DNA from: Flavobacterium sp. ASW18X
GTDB taxonomy: Bacteria > Bacteroidota > Bacteroidia > Flavobacteriales > Flavobacteriaceae
Direction: 5' to 3'
Assembly: GCF_005144745.1 (NCBI RefSeq)
Contig: NZ_SWKK01000011.1
Span: 124,001 to 188,000 of the forward strand
Length of the DNA stretch: 64,000 nt
In this document: one piece after another, positions 8,749 to 17,864 of the stretch
How the letters are laid out: every line of letters begins with the position of its first letter
Numbering within the stretch: position 1 is the stretch's first letter
Program-made: the position numbers and the translations under genes
The notes under the pieces: generated by a model
Told to the model about the DNA's origin: nothing
The model's input: the letters and a program-made list of their open reading frames with translations, nothing else
Databases searched by the model: none

Positions 8749-11520
8749 TTAACGTAAAGTTTGTATGCTGTAGTTACCTGATGGTACTTCAATGGTTATG
8801 ATGCCGTCTTCATTTTCTATGACTTGACCATTTTTAAAGTCTTTTAAAGACGCTCCATTTACAATAACACTTTGTACATTATCTGAAATAATCGACAACA
8901 AGGCTGTCGTATTCGGCGGAACGGTTGCATCGTGATAAAAGGTATCACCCTCAATCTTCCAGGTGGATTTAATTTCGCCATAGGGAGAGTCATAAGTGGC
9001 TTCCGCAGAAGTCAATCCGCCACCGGGTACGGGCGCAATCTGTATTTTTTTATAACCTGGTTCAAGGGGTTTTATTCCAGCAATACGCTCATACATCCAT
9101 TCACCAACAGCACCATAGGCGTAATGGTTTAGACTATTCATTGATTCTGGATTATAGCCTTCTAAACGGCTGTAGCTATTCCATCTTTCCCACATAGTAG
9201 TAGCACCTTGATTTATAGAATAAAACCATGAAGGATAAGTTTCCTTTAATAAGATTTGGTACATCAAGTCCGTTTCACCCATAGCATCCAAAACTCTTGG
9301 CAAAAGAGGTGTACCCAAAAATCCTGTTCTCAAATGATTGTCAGCTTCTTCAATCTTATGCAACAAATGTTGCTCAGCTTTTTTGGTAAGAGTATCCGAT
9401 AACAAATCAAAATGTAGGGCCAATAAATATGCTGTTTGAGTAGCCTTGCCATTTTTAATTTTCCCTTCGTTATCAAAAAACTCACTTTCAAAAGCGTTAG
9501 CCACAGTTTGATAAAGTTTTTGATATTCTTCTTTTTCTTCTTTCAAACCCAACACTTCTGCTGCCTTTGATGTAAGATGAGCGGCATGGGCAAAAAACGC
9601 GGTGCCTATCAACTTTTTTGATGTATCACCTCGTTTATTGCTCTCCTTAGCTTGAAAGGGCTGTAACCAATCACCAAAAGAATTCATCTGAGAAATGTAA
9701 TTCTCTGAAATGGATTGATGATGTGAAACCCATTTCTTCATCATTTCATAATTTTCGTATAGAACAGTAGTATCTGCTGTTCGGGTGTAGATATCCCATG
9801 GTATTATTACTGCTGCATCTCCCCAACCAGAGCTAACCTTATTATTTTCTAATACATCTGGGGCGACGAAAGGAATTCCTCCATCTACATATTGAGACTC
9901 TCTTAGTGTTTGCAACCAACTTGCCCAAAATGCATGAACATTGTTATTGAAAATGGATGTCGGAGAAATTACTTGTGCATCCCCTGTCCAACCCAATCTT
10001 TCATCACGTTGGGGACAGTCAGTAGGAATATCAAAAAAGTTTCCCCTTAAACCCCAATTGATATTACTCTGAAGTTGATTTAGTTTATCATGTGAAGAAG
10101 AAAAGTACCCAGTTTTATCAAAGTCGGAGTACTGAACTAAACCCGTAACCCATTCTTTTTTAGGGGTTTTTGAGGTATCAAAACCGCTAAGTTCTACATA
10201 TTGAAAGCCGTGAAAGGTAAAGGTGGGATGCCAATCTATCCTACCATCTTCAGCTGCTATATAATAATCGGTTGATTCTGCTGAACGGTAATTATCTGTA
10301 TAAAAAGAACCGTCTGGATCTAACATTTCAGAAAAACGGACTTTTAAGGTATCTCCCTTTTTCATGGGAACCCGAAGTCTTGGCACACCTAACATATTCT
10401 GTTTTAGATTGAATATGACACCACTACCATCTTTCGGTGTGATGATTTCTTTGGTATCTAAAGTTGTTTTTTGCCTAACTGAATGATGCCTTTTTGGTCG
10501 TATGGATATAGCATTCTCCAACGGAGCGACTTCAACCTTGCTCCATTCTTTTACCTCAAAATCGGAAGTGGCCCACCCTTGCATTTGAAAATTGGCATCA
10601 TAGATTTCCCCATCGTATATCTCTGCAAAACGAATAGGGCCTCTGGTCGTACCTTGCCAACTGTCGTCTGAAACAATGGTTTTTTTGGTTCCATCTTTAT
10701 AAAGCAATTCCAGTTGGCTCAACACTTTGGGGGAACCGTTTTGCCCCCAAATCAATTTATTCCATAATAGGCGTCCAAAATGCCACCCTGAAGCCAATTG
10801 AAACCCGATAGCATTATCCCCTTCTTTCAGCAAATCGGTTACATCATAGGTGAGCGATTCTATGCGTTTTTGATAGGGTGTCCACCCTGGCGACATTACA
10901 TCCTCACTGATAGTCTTACCGTTGATAAATCCTTTAAAAACCCCTTTAGCTGTCACATACAATTTTGCAGATACAAGTTGCTTGTTGACCTCAAATTCTT
11001 TTCTTAGGTATTGCGGGGTATGAATTATGATATTACTTTTTCCTTTGATACTATCCTTTCTGGTATCCAACCCAATCCATTTTGCTTGCCAGTCTTCATT
11101 TTGTAATAATCCTAGCTCCATCTGGGCAATCTCGCTCCATGTTGAGGGTTGGTCTTCTGCATTCCAAAATCGTACTTTCCAATACATCTTATCTCGTGAT
11201 AACAAAGGTTTTCCTTTATAAGAAATATATAAAGATTGACCTAATCTGACTTTGCCCGTATCCCACAAATCTGGGTCTTCTGATAAGAGTTCTGGTGAAG
11301 AAGCCACAACCAAATGATATGCTGTTTGTTTTTGTATTTCTTGTGGTAATTTCCACGAAAAGGAAGGCGTAGCGTCATAAAAACCTATAGGGTTCACAAA
11401 ACCTTCATTTAAGGTAAGGTCTTGAGCGGGTTTCAACGTAGGTTCGGTCCGGCAACTCAAAAGGAAACAACCCAATAAACTAATCGTAAAGGTGGTTCTA
11501 ATATCATGAATCAGTTTCAT
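8749..11520 (-). CDS. Glycoside hydrolase family 78 alpha-L-rhamnosidase, lipoprotein
   Basis: A 923-residue enzyme that should release terminal alpha-L-rhamnose by the inverting mechanism. It has a lipoprotein signal with Cys23, an N-terminal beta-sandwich region (WNAEDQPSTWSE, AKWIGLD), the family's rhamnosidase N domain (KGVFKGFINGKTISEDVMSPGWTPY is split across this part), and an (alpha/alpha)6 catalytic domain. That domain carries the hallmark block DCPQRDERLGWTGD near residue 500, with the general acid, and MWERWNSY near residue 780 with the likely general base. The C-terminal beta-sandwich ends SIQTLR. It is first in a two-gene unit with the sulfatase, which fits desulfation and rhamnose removal from one glycan. 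Confidence 0.96.
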   Translation of the reverse strand: MKLIHDIRTTFTISLLGCFLLSCRTEPTLKPAQDLTLNEGFVNPIGFYDATPSFSWKLPQEIQKQTAYHLVVASSPELLSEDPDLWDTGKVRLGQSLYISYKGKPLLSRDKMYWKVRFWNAEDQPSTWSEIAQMELGLLQNEDWQAKWIGLDTRKDSIKGKSNIIIHTPQYLRKEFEVNKQLVSAKLYVTAKGVFKGFINGKTISEDVMSPGWTPYQKRIESLTYDVTDLLKEGDNAIGFQLASGWHFGRLLWNKLIWGQNGSPKVLSQLELLYKDGTKKTIVSDDSWQGTTRGPIRFAEIYDGEIYDANFQMQGWATSDFEVKEWSKVEVAPLENAISIRPKRHHSVRQKTTLDTKEIITPKDGSGVIFNLKQNMLGVPRLRVPMKKGDTLKVRFSEMLDPDGSFYTDNYRSAESTDYYIAAEDGRIDWHPTFTFHGFQYVELSGFDTSKTPKKEWVTGLVQYSDFDKTGYFSSSHDKLNQLQSNINWGLRGNFFDIPTDCPQRDERLGWTGDAQVISPTSIFNNNVHAFWASWLQTLRESQYVDGGIPFVAPDVLENNKVSSGWGDAAVIIPWDIYTRTADTTVLYENYEMMKKWVSHHQSISENYISQMNSFGDWLQPFQAKESNKRGDTSKKLIGTAFFAHAAHLTSKAAEVLGLKEEKEEYQKLYQTVANAFESEFFDNEGKIKNGKATQTAYLLALHFDLLSDTLTKKAEQHLLHKIEEADNHLRTGFLGTPLLPRVLDAMGETDLMYQILLKETYPSWFYSINQGATTMWERWNSYSRLEGYNPESMNSLNHYAYGAVGEWMYERIAGIKPLEPGYKKIQIAPVPGGGLTSAEATYDSPYGEIKSTWKIEGDTFYHDATVPPNTTALLSIISDNVQSVIVNGASLKDFKNGQVIENEDGIITIEVPSGNYSIQTLR

Positions 11521-11904
11521 CGTTATTACATTCTAGAAAGCCACTAGCACACTATTTGTTAAGCTAAAATGCATTAAACAATTGCTACAGCTTTAAACCA
11601 AATATATCTAACTCTTAATTGGAAAGTGTCCTGCTGTGTTTGGTTTGAATTATAGTTTTAAAAACACAAATTTCAGGCTAAATATTTAAGTGTTATTGGT
11701 CATTGTGCAAGCTATAGAATAAGTGCTCGAATGGCTAATAGCATAGCCTAATTAATTGGTCTGAATACGAACAAATATCGAACAAACTTCATTAGGCATA
11801 AATATAATATATTTAAAACAAACACTTTAATTTATATTTTATGATATTCAGAACGTATATCATACCATGCAAGAGTAATAGAAAAGTATACATGTACGCT
11901 TACT
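11521..11904. other. Noncoding region upstream of the rhamnosidase gene
   Basis: No credible gene is visible. A TATATTTG box (minus strand, 11599-11606) is the best promoter candidate for the rhamnosidase-sulfatase unit. An inverted repeat ATGATAT/ATATCAT with a 9-base spacer lies at 11841-11863 and could be a binding site. The rest is AT-rich without clear structure. Confidence 0.5.
11599..11606 (-). promoter_or_regulatory. Candidate -7 box for the rhamnosidase-sulfatase unit
   Basis: TATATTTG on the minus strand matches the Bacteroidota TAnnTTTG consensus and lies 79 bases before the rhamnosidase ATG. No TTTG is found at the expected -33 position, which would fit a promoter needing an activator. 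Confidence 0.4.
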
Positions 11905-11932
11905 AAAAAAGACCGCAGTTGCGGTCTTTTTT
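11905..11932. terminator. Rho-independent terminator after the acyltransferase gene
   Basis: A 7-base GC-rich stem (GACCGCA/TGCGGTC) with a 2-base loop is flanked by six A and six T bases, so it works in both directions. It ends 4 bases before the acyltransferase stop codon and closes the minus-strand kdsB-to-acyltransferase unit. Confidence 0.9.
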
Positions 11933-11936
11933 GGTT

Positions 11937-12500
11937 TCAAATAGTAGTCACATCTCCATTAAAACTATTTTCTGAGACTTTTCCCGTTACGCCATCATAG
12001 TACTCAAAAATGAGTTTAAAATCAGCTATAATGTCTGAGGTTGGATAAAAAGGATCCCTAATCCTAACAGCTTTGTTCCTAAAATCAAAAGCGACCATGA
12101 CTATAGGCACCCCTGCTTTTTTTGCAATGTGATAAAAGCCTGTTTTTAAACTTGTAACTTTTTTACGAGTACCTTCTGGGGCTAGCGCTAGCCTAAATTC
12201 ATCCTTTTCATCAAAAAGAGCAACAATGGCATCTACCGTATTATTGTTTTTATTACGGTCTACTGGTGTACCTCCTGTCCACCTAAAAAACCAACCAAAA
12301 GGCGGCTTAAAAAGTGCTTTCTTGGCAATATAATGCATATCTAGCCCCACAATCTTACGTACAAAAACGCCCAACGGAAAATCTAACCAATGGGTATGTG
12401 GTATAACTATAATAACGTACTTTTTAAGCTTAGAAAAGTTACCTTCTAGTTTCCATCCCAGTAAACGGAATAAAATAAATTTAGATAGGCTCCTTAGCAT
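11937..12500 (-). CDS. PlsC-like lysophospholipid acyltransferase family protein
   Basis: A 187-residue protein of the glycerolipid acyltransferase family. The catalytic motif HTHWLD (H35-x4-D40) and the glycerophosphate-binding motif PEGTR (108-112) are both present. It is shorter than most PlsC proteins and has one hydrophobic stretch near the N-terminus, so it is probably membrane-associated. The ATG at 12500 overlaps the kdnB stop by one base (TGATG); a TTG one codon upstream is less likely. Its place after kdsB and kdnB suggests a lipid A or other envelope-lipid role rather than bulk phospholipid synthesis, but that is inference. Confidence 0.88.
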   Translation of the reverse strand: MLRSLSKFILFRLLGWKLEGNFSKLKKYVIIVIPHTHWLDFPLGVFVRKIVGLDMHYIAKKALFKPPFGWFFRWTGGTPVDRNKNNNTVDAIVALFDEKDEFRLALAPEGTRKKVTSLKTGFYHIAKKAGVPIVMVAFDFRNKAVRIRDPFYPTSDIIADFKLIFEYYDGVTGKVSENSFNGDVTTI

Positions 12501-13627
12501 CAAATCTTTTTATAAATAGCGATTAGCTTTTCTTTAGAAATTTTAGAAGTCCAATCTGCTCCAAGTGCGTTCTCCCAAAGCGGTGCCATAGACAAAGAAA
12601 TGGTTGCCATAGTATCTAATTGTTCTACAGTACAATTGGCACAAACACCTTTTGGTAGCGTAATCTGATGTTTTTGCATCATTTGGTTAAATAATGTGAC
12701 ACCTTCTGGATAATATTCTTCTAAAAATTGAAAAACCAGACAATTTCCTATCCCGTGTTTTGTGCCCAACACATAAGAAAGGCCATAACTCATGGCGTGC
12801 GCTACACCAACTTGCGAGTATGCTATACTCATACCTCCGTGCCACGAAGCCATCATCAATTTTTCTTCGGCTTCTTTTTGGTCTATATCACCTAAAAATA
12901 CTTCTTTACAAAGGTCATATGCCTTTTCTCCATAACTCTGACTAAAAGCATTTAAATAAGTACCTTCTAACGACTCTACACAATGTATAAAACAATCCAT
13001 TCCTGTATAAAACCACTGGTCTTTAGGCACTGTAGTCAAAAAATCTGGGTCTAACACTACCTGGTCGTAGGTGGTATAATCTGAGTTTAAGCCTAGTTTT
13101 TTCTCAGGCCCCATAAGTACCGCCGTTCTAGAAACTTCTGCTCCTGTACCGCTTATGGTTGGGATACCCACGTGGTAAAGTCCTTGCTTTTGAATTAAAT
13201 CCCATCCCTGATATAAAGAAGATGAGCCTGCATTAGTCATTAACAATGCTACTGCCTTGGCTAAATCTAAAAGTGTACCCCCACCTATCCCAACAATACC
13301 AGAAGGTTCTTCTGTGTAATCTGATTTTAATTTTTGAACTAATGCATCTACTTGTGCTGTCTTAGGCTCTTCTTCTGCAGAAACATATATTACTTGGTCG
13401 TTAAACAACAAAGGCAATCTGTTTTCCAAATCTGACCCTTCAAAAAAAGCATCGACTAGAAAGATAAATGGAGCATCAGAATTTCTACGTTTTGGCAGTA
13501 AAATACTACCCAAGCTGCTAAAACTTCCCCTGCCAAATACCACTCTAGGGACCATTGGAAAATTCTTATGTTGATTTAAGTGTTCCAGTGTTTTTATATT
13601 TAGTTGTGCGTTGTTTTCTTTTGTCAT
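12500..13627 (-). CDS. kdnB: KdnB-like 3-deoxy-D-manno-octulosonate 8-oxidase (iron-type alcohol dehydrogenase)
   Basis: A 375-residue member of the iron-containing alcohol dehydrogenase family. It has the nucleotide-binding GIGGGTLLDLAKA block, PTISGTGAEVSRT, and metal-site regions GMDCFIHCVE and HAMSYGLSYVLGTKHGIGN. The stretches YQGWDL, KLGLNSDYT, DQWFYTGMDC and SWHGGMSIAYSQVGVAHAMS closely match my recollection of KdnB of Shewanella, which oxidises C8 of Kdo so that KdnA can add an amino group (8-amino-Kdo). It sits two genes from kdsB, as expected. No kdnA is in the window, so the pathway is incomplete here. The start overlaps the preceding stop (TAATG). Confidence 0.82.
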   Translation of the reverse strand: MTKENNAQLNIKTLEHLNQHKNFPMVPRVVFGRGSFSSLGSILLPKRRNSDAPFIFLVDAFFEGSDLENRLPLLFNDQVIYVSAEEEPKTAQVDALVQKLKSDYTEEPSGIVGIGGGTLLDLAKAVALLMTNAGSSSLYQGWDLIQKQGLYHVGIPTISGTGAEVSRTAVLMGPEKKLGLNSDYTTYDQVVLDPDFLTTVPKDQWFYTGMDCFIHCVESLEGTYLNAFSQSYGEKAYDLCKEVFLGDIDQKEAEEKLMMASWHGGMSIAYSQVGVAHAMSYGLSYVLGTKHGIGNCLVFQFLEEYYPEGVTLFNQMMQKHQITLPKGVCANCTVEQLDTMATISLSMAPLWENALGADWTSKISKEKLIAIYKKI

Positions 13628-14334
13628 TAATCCAGATACTTCAATAAATCCTTTATAGAATTCAACTTTAGATAGTCATTTTCTTGTTCTTCCTTCTCAG
13701 ACACAGTCTCGTGTACCCAAGTGGTATGAAATGGAATATGGATGGCCTGTGCACCAATATTTAATAAGGGTATAACATCTGATTTAAGGGAATTCCCTAC
13801 CATCAAAAATTCATTTACATCAATTTCTAAATGCTCTAGTAAGTTTTTATAGTTGCTTTCTTTTTTATCACTTAGCACCTCCACATGGTGAAAGTACTTA
13901 GACAATCCAGACTTTTCTAATTTACGCTCTTGGTCTAACAAATCTCCTTTAGTAAGCACAATTAAACGGTAGCCTTTTTGTTCTAATCTCTGCAACACTT
14001 CTTCTACCCCATCTAACAATTCTACCGGCTGCCTTAGCATAGTTTTTCCTAGGTCTAAAATTTTAGAAAGTATTTCTTGTGGTAGTTTATTGTTAGATAA
14101 ATCTAAAGCTGATTCTATCATAGAAAGCACAAACCCTTTTATACCATAACCGTATAATTCTAGGTTCTTAATTTCCATTTTAAAAAGCTCTTGGTCTATT
14201 TTATTTTTGGTTTCATAACCTTCTAACAATGATGCAAAATGTTCTTCTGTTTCTCTAAAATATGTTTCATTTATCCACAGGGTATCATCTGCATCAAAAC
14301 CAATAACTTTTATTTTACTGTAGTCTACTTCCAT
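13627..14334 (-). CDS. HAD-superfamily hydrolase, YjjG/pyrimidine-nucleotidase-like
   Basis: A 235-residue HAD subfamily IA phosphatase. Motif I is FDADDTLW (nucleophile and acid/base aspartates near residues 14 and 16), motif II is the Thr of VLTKGD, and the acidic motif IV is VGNSLKSD. A helical cap lies between motifs I and II. The start overlaps kdsB by 10 bases and the stop overlaps kdnB by one base, so translation is likely coupled. Position between kdsB and kdnB suggests a sugar phosphate of the Kdo pathway as substrate, but the subfamily differs from KdsC and the assignment remains open. Confidence 0.88.
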   Translation of the reverse strand: MEVDYSKIKVIGFDADDTLWINETYFRETEEHFASLLEGYETKNKIDQELFKMEIKNLELYGYGIKGFVLSMIESALDLSNNKLPQEILSKILDLGKTMLRQPVELLDGVEEVLQRLEQKGYRLIVLTKGDLLDQERKLEKSGLSKYFHHVEVLSDKKESNYKNLLEHLEIDVNEFLMVGNSLKSDVIPLLNIGAQAIHIPFHTTWVHETVSEKEEQENDYLKLNSIKDLLKYLD

Positions 14335-15053
14335 TCTCTCCTAGCTCTTTCTAAATCTTCTGGAGTATCTATTTCTACACCAGAGACCGTAGTTTCTACC
14401 ATCTTAATTTTTTTGCCATATTCTAAAAATCGAATAGCTTCTATTTTTTCTGTTGCCTCTAAAGAAAGCATGGGTAAATTAGTAAAATCTGATAGAGCTC
14501 TTTTTCTAAAAGCATAGATGCCTTTGTGTTTGTAATAGGTTGCACCCACTTCTTTATCTCTAGGATAAGGAATAGGCGACCTTGAAAAATATAAGGCAAA
14601 ATCTTCTTGATCAACTATAACTTTTACAGTATTTGGGTTTTCTATTTCTTCCCAATCTGTAATAGGAGTCATTAAAGATGCTAAATCAATAACCTTTTCC
14701 GGGTCCTTTTTAAATACTTGTATTACCTTTTCTAAACTAGCTGCATCTATAAAGGGTTCATCTCCTTGAACATTAACCACAATATCTACATCTAAATTTA
14801 ATACAGCTTCTGCTATTCTATCGCTACCACTTTCGTGCTCTTTTTTACTACGTATCACCTTACCGCCATTAGCTGCAATTAATTCTTCTATTTCTTGGCT
14901 ATCTGTTACCACGTAAACAGCATCAAACAACTGAGTATTTACTGCAGCCTCATAGGTACGCAATATCACGGGTTTACCTGCTAAATCTTGCATTAATTTG
15001 GCAGGAAATCTAGAAGCCTTGTAACGGGCAGGAATCATGGAAATTACCTTCAT
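14325..15053 (-). CDS. kdsB: 3-deoxy-manno-octulosonate cytidylyltransferase
   Basis: A 242-residue cytoplasmic enzyme that activates Kdo (or 8-amino-Kdo) with CTP before its transfer to lipid A. Visible family motifs are the nucleotide-binding [16 protein letters not shown] at the N-terminus, [36 protein letters not shown], and [13 protein letters not shown] at the C-terminus. Length is normal. It is followed with overlap by the HAD gene and then kdnB. Given kdnB next door, the true sugar may be 8-amino-Kdo; sequence inspection alone cannot decide. Confidence 0.96.
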   Translation of the reverse strand: MKVISMIPARYKASRFPAKLMQDLAGKPVILRTYEAAVNTQLFDAVYVVTDSQEIEELIAANGGKVIRSKKEHESGSDRIAEAVLNLDVDIVVNVQGDEPFIDAASLEKVIQVFKKDPEKVIDLASLMTPITDWEEIENPNTVKVIVDQEDFALYFSRSPIPYPRDKEVGATYYKHKGIYAFRKRALSDFTNLPMLSLEATEKIEAIRFLEYGKKIKMVETTVSGVEIDTPEDLERARREWK

Positions 15054-15081
15054 AATAGGTAGTCTGTTATTTTTTTGGTTG

Positions 15082-15645
15082 TTATACTCTAGGTCTTAGC
15101 TTTCTGTAAATCCTAAAAATGATAACCAAAATTAAGATAACTAAAACAACTGCCAACAGAGGAGCAAAAATAGATGCGGTAGAAACCACCATAGCGGTTC
15201 CCGTTTCTACAGTAGATACCAATGGGTTTGCCAAACCACCAGTTGTTGCTGTTGAAGTTAATCTACCTGCTGCATTTGCGCCTTTGATAGCGGAGGCAGT
15301 ACCACCACCTGCAATTATAGCCAGCGACCAAGTTATTACAGGGTCTAAATCTGCCATTGTAGATACCATTACCGCTGTACCAGCAATAGCAGCTAGCGGA
15401 ATTGCAATACTATCTAACGCATTATCTACCCAAGGTATAAAATAAGCAAACACTTCAAAAACAGTTGCAGCACCCAAAGTAAGTACAGCAGCTAAACTAC
15501 CAATCCATTGCCAAGAATCATTAAGTTCCCATATATTAAAATAAGCAGCTAAGCTTAAAGCAAAAAGCGGAAGAAAGACCCTAAAACCTGCAGATGCCGC
15601 AAGGCCTACTCCTAAAAATATACTAATTATAGTTTCCGTAGTCAT
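15082..15645 (-). CDS. DUF4126 family membrane protein
   Basis: A 187-residue integral membrane protein with about five hydrophobic segments and a short basic tail ([10 protein letters not shown]). The [15 protein letters not shown] start, the [19 protein letters not shown] segment and the glycine/alanine-rich [18 protein letters not shown] segment fit DUF4126. Its function is unknown. It lies 28 bases upstream of kdsB and 25 bases after the helicase stop on the same strand, so it may share their transcript. Confidence 0.85.
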   Translation of the reverse strand: MTTETIISIFLGVGLAASAGFRVFLPLFALSLAAYFNIWELNDSWQWIGSLAAVLTLGAATVFEVFAYFIPWVDNALDSIAIPLAAIAGTAVMVSTMADLDPVITWSLAIIAGGGTASAIKGANAAGRLTSTATTGGLANPLVSTVETGTAMVVSTASIFAPLLAVVLVILILVIIFRIYRKLRPRV

Positions 15646-15670
15646 AGTTAATGGTTTGGACTAAAATAGC

Positions 15671-17110
15671 CTATTCATTCTCAAGAAAAAAATCCTTCTT
15701 AAAACCAATAAGATACAATTTATTTTTGGCCCTTGTAACAGCTGTATACAACCACCTTAAGTAGTCTTTATCTAAACCATTGGGCAAGTAGGGCTGTTCC
15801 ACAAAAACGGTATCCCACTGCCCCCCTTGTGATTTATGACAAGTGATAGCGTATGAAAATTTTACCTGCAAAGCATTGAAATACTTATTGTTTTTAACCC
15901 CAAGAAAACGTTTATATTTAGAGGTTTCGTGAGCATAATCTTTATTGACCTCTTGGTACAAACGATTACCATCTTCATAACTTAAAGAGGGTGTTTCTGC
16001 TGTAATTGTATCTAAAAGTAGAACTGTTTCAAATGGTTTTTGATTAGGATAATCTACCATTTGCACTTTAACTTCTGCAAATTTAAATCCATAAAGTTCT
16101 TTAATGGCAAATAATTCTAAGATTTCTATGATATCCCCATTGGCTATAAATCCAGCTTCTGTGGTAGGTTTAAGCCAATAATAATTATTTTTAACCACCA
16201 TCATAAAATCTCCAACAGAAATCTCATTCTCTAAAAACAAGATACGTTGCCTAATGTTTTCGTTATATAAATTTGCTCTTTTATTAGAGCGTACAATTAT
16301 CGTCGTTTCTTCTTTACCATTGGTAGCGTAACTATTATCTATCGCTTCCTGTATCTCATGACCATCAATCAATCTTACAATATCTTTAAAACCTGCTAAA
16401 GCAAATTTAAAATCATCAAAATAGTCGTTTTGCAACTGCTCCCTTAAATTAGTAGCATTGAATAAAATACCAGATTCTGAAGACTGCCGCATTACTTCAT
16501 CCAACTCAATCTTAGTAACCTCTTTATTATAGTTTAGTCCCAAAGTATTTTCATTTAAAGCAGGACTCAAATCTAATTTCACGGGTGGTAATTGCGCTGT
16601 GTCTCCAATCAAAATAAGCTTACACCTAAATCCCGAATAGACATAATATATTAAATCGTCTAAAAGAGAACCATTTTCAAACAACTTAGAATCAGACGGG
16701 GCATCTGGTATCATAGAAGCTTCATCTACAATAAAAACAGTATTTCTGTGTTTATTTGGTGCTAATGTAAATTGAACACCACCTCCCTGTTGTTTTTTAG
16801 GAAAATAAATCTTTTTATGTATTGTAAAGGCTTGGTTATTAGAGTAATTGGTCATCACTTTTGCTGCCCTACCTGTTGGAGCTAACAAAACTGCAGTTTT
16901 CTTTACTTTCCATAAACTTTTTACAACACTACCAATTATGGTTGTTTTACCTGTCCCGGCATATCCCTTTAAAAGAAATAAACGCTCATTATTCTTAGAT
17001 AAAATAAAGTCTGCTAATTGCTGTAACGTTAAGGCTTGCAACGAAGTAGGCTCGTGAGGAAACTTTTCTTTTAAAAATTTTAGAAAAACCTGCGGTGTTA
17101 TGCTATCCAT
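15671..17110 (-). CDS. RecD-like ATP-dependent DNA helicase
   Basis: A 479-residue superfamily 1 helicase. The Walker A motif GYAGTGKTT is at about residues 49-57, followed by LLAPTGRAAKVM (motif Ia), VDEASM (motif II), GDTAQLPPV (motif III), and at the C-terminus the UvrD-type block YAITCHKSQGGQWDTVFVEQP and LYTAVTRAKNKLYLIG. It is the short RecD/Dda-like type without RecD2 N-terminal domains. The ATG at 17110 is chosen because it begins a family-like sequence and lies 7 bases after a TATCTTTG promoter box; an upstream TTG at 17161 would cross that box. It probably acts in DNA repair or recombination. Confidence 0.92.
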   Translation of the reverse strand: MDSITPQVFLKFLKEKFPHEPTSLQALTLQQLADFILSKNNERLFLLKGYAGTGKTTIIGSVVKSLWKVKKTAVLLAPTGRAAKVMTNYSNNQAFTIHKKIYFPKKQQGGGVQFTLAPNKHRNTVFIVDEASMIPDAPSDSKLFENGSLLDDLIYYVYSGFRCKLILIGDTAQLPPVKLDLSPALNENTLGLNYNKEVTKIELDEVMRQSSESGILFNATNLREQLQNDYFDDFKFALAGFKDIVRLIDGHEIQEAIDNSYATNGKEETTIIVRSNKRANLYNENIRQRILFLENEISVGDFMMVVKNNYYWLKPTTEAGFIANGDIIEILELFAIKELYGFKFAEVKVQMVDYPNQKPFETVLLLDTITAETPSLSYEDGNRLYQEVNKDYAHETSKYKRFLGVKNNKYFNALQVKFSYAITCHKSQGGQWDTVFVEQPYLPNGLDKDYLRWLYTAVTRAKNKLYLIGFKKDFFLENE

Positions 17111-17117
17111 AGATGTC

Positions 17118-17125
17118 CAAAGATA
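17118..17125 (-). promoter_or_regulatory. -7 box for the helicase gene, close to the start codon
   Basis: TATCTTTG on the minus strand matches TAnnTTTG exactly and ends 7 bases before the ATG at 17110. Transcription would begin at or very near the start codon, giving a leaderless or nearly leaderless message. Confidence 0.5.
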
Positions 17126-17170
17126 GCTATCATTTTTAGGACAAAAACTTTCATCATTCAAAAAAAATTG

Positions 17171-17178
17171 TAGATTTG
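17171..17178 (+). promoter_or_regulatory. -7 box for the plus-strand unit beginning at 17214
   Basis: TAGATTTG matches TAnnTTTG, 35 bases before the ATG. A TTTC at 17149-17152, 18 bases upstream, is a near match to the -33 TTTG element. Confidence 0.5.
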
Positions 17179-17213
17179 CTTCTAACCACTAAATGTAATT
17201 AATACTATATAAA

Positions 17214-17864
17214 ATGAAGACCATCTTACAAATTGTTCTTTGGATTGTATGCGGGGTATTGGCTTATATGATTTACCAATCCATTAATGCACCGATTGAA
17301 TTCAACAAAGTCCGTGAAGAACGTTTTTCTGCAGTAATTGCTAAACTTAAGGATATCAGAGATTCACAAGAAGCTCACAAAAAAGTAACTGGCACATATG
17401 CAAAAGACTTTAACAGCCTTGTACAGTTTATAGACACCGCAAGTTTTACCATTACCCAGCAAAGAGATTCTTCTTTTATGCGTTATGACAAAACTTATCA
17501 AATTGACTTACAGGTAGACACCGTAGTAATTGATACTTTAGGTTTTGAAAAAGTAAAAGAAAAATTATTCGGCACAGACGACCGTTATAAAACTATGATG
17601 AACGTGCCTTACGCTGAGGGTGATGTTAAGTTTGACATGAAAGCAGGGCAAGTGGATAAAAGTGGTTATAAAGCTCCAGTTTTTGAAGCCAAGATTAAAA
17701 AGGATGCTTTATTATACGATCAGCCTAAAGATTTAGTTGCTAGAGAAAACGCGCACGTAAGTGTAGAAGAGGTTAATGGAACTGAAATTAAAGTTGGTTC
17801 TTTAACAGAAGTTAGCACCAACGGTAACTGGCCTCCTATTTATGATAGAAAGACAGAAAATTAA
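17214..17864 (+). CDS. Membrane-anchored protein of unknown function
   Basis: I do not recognise a named family. The 216-residue product has one N-terminal transmembrane segment (about residues 5-22, LQIVLWIVCGVLAYMIY) with a short cytoplasmic end, then a mostly polar domain likely in the periplasm. Residues after the anchor (SAVIAKLKDIRDSQEAHKKV) look like the helix of a pilin- or secretin-accessory-type protein, but there is no prepilin peptidase site. It shares a unit with the DUF3822 gene (overlap 23 bases) and rsmD, an arrangement I associate with flavobacteria. Confidence 0.85.
   Translation: MKTILQIVLWIVCGVLAYMIYQSINAPIEFNKVREERFSAVIAKLKDIRDSQEAHKKVTGTYAKDFNSLVQFIDTASFTITQQRDSSFMRYDKTYQIDLQVDTVVIDTLGFEKVKEKLFGTDDRYKTMMNVPYAEGDVKFDMKAGQVDKSGYKAPVFEAKIKKDALLYDQPKDLVARENAHVSVEEVNGTEIKVGSLTEVSTNGNWPPIYDRKTEN

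Noticed and set aside
15119-15445. A 108-residue plus-strand frame opposite the DUF4126 gene
   Set aside because: It is a shadow of the repetitive alanine- and glycine-rich codons of that gene.
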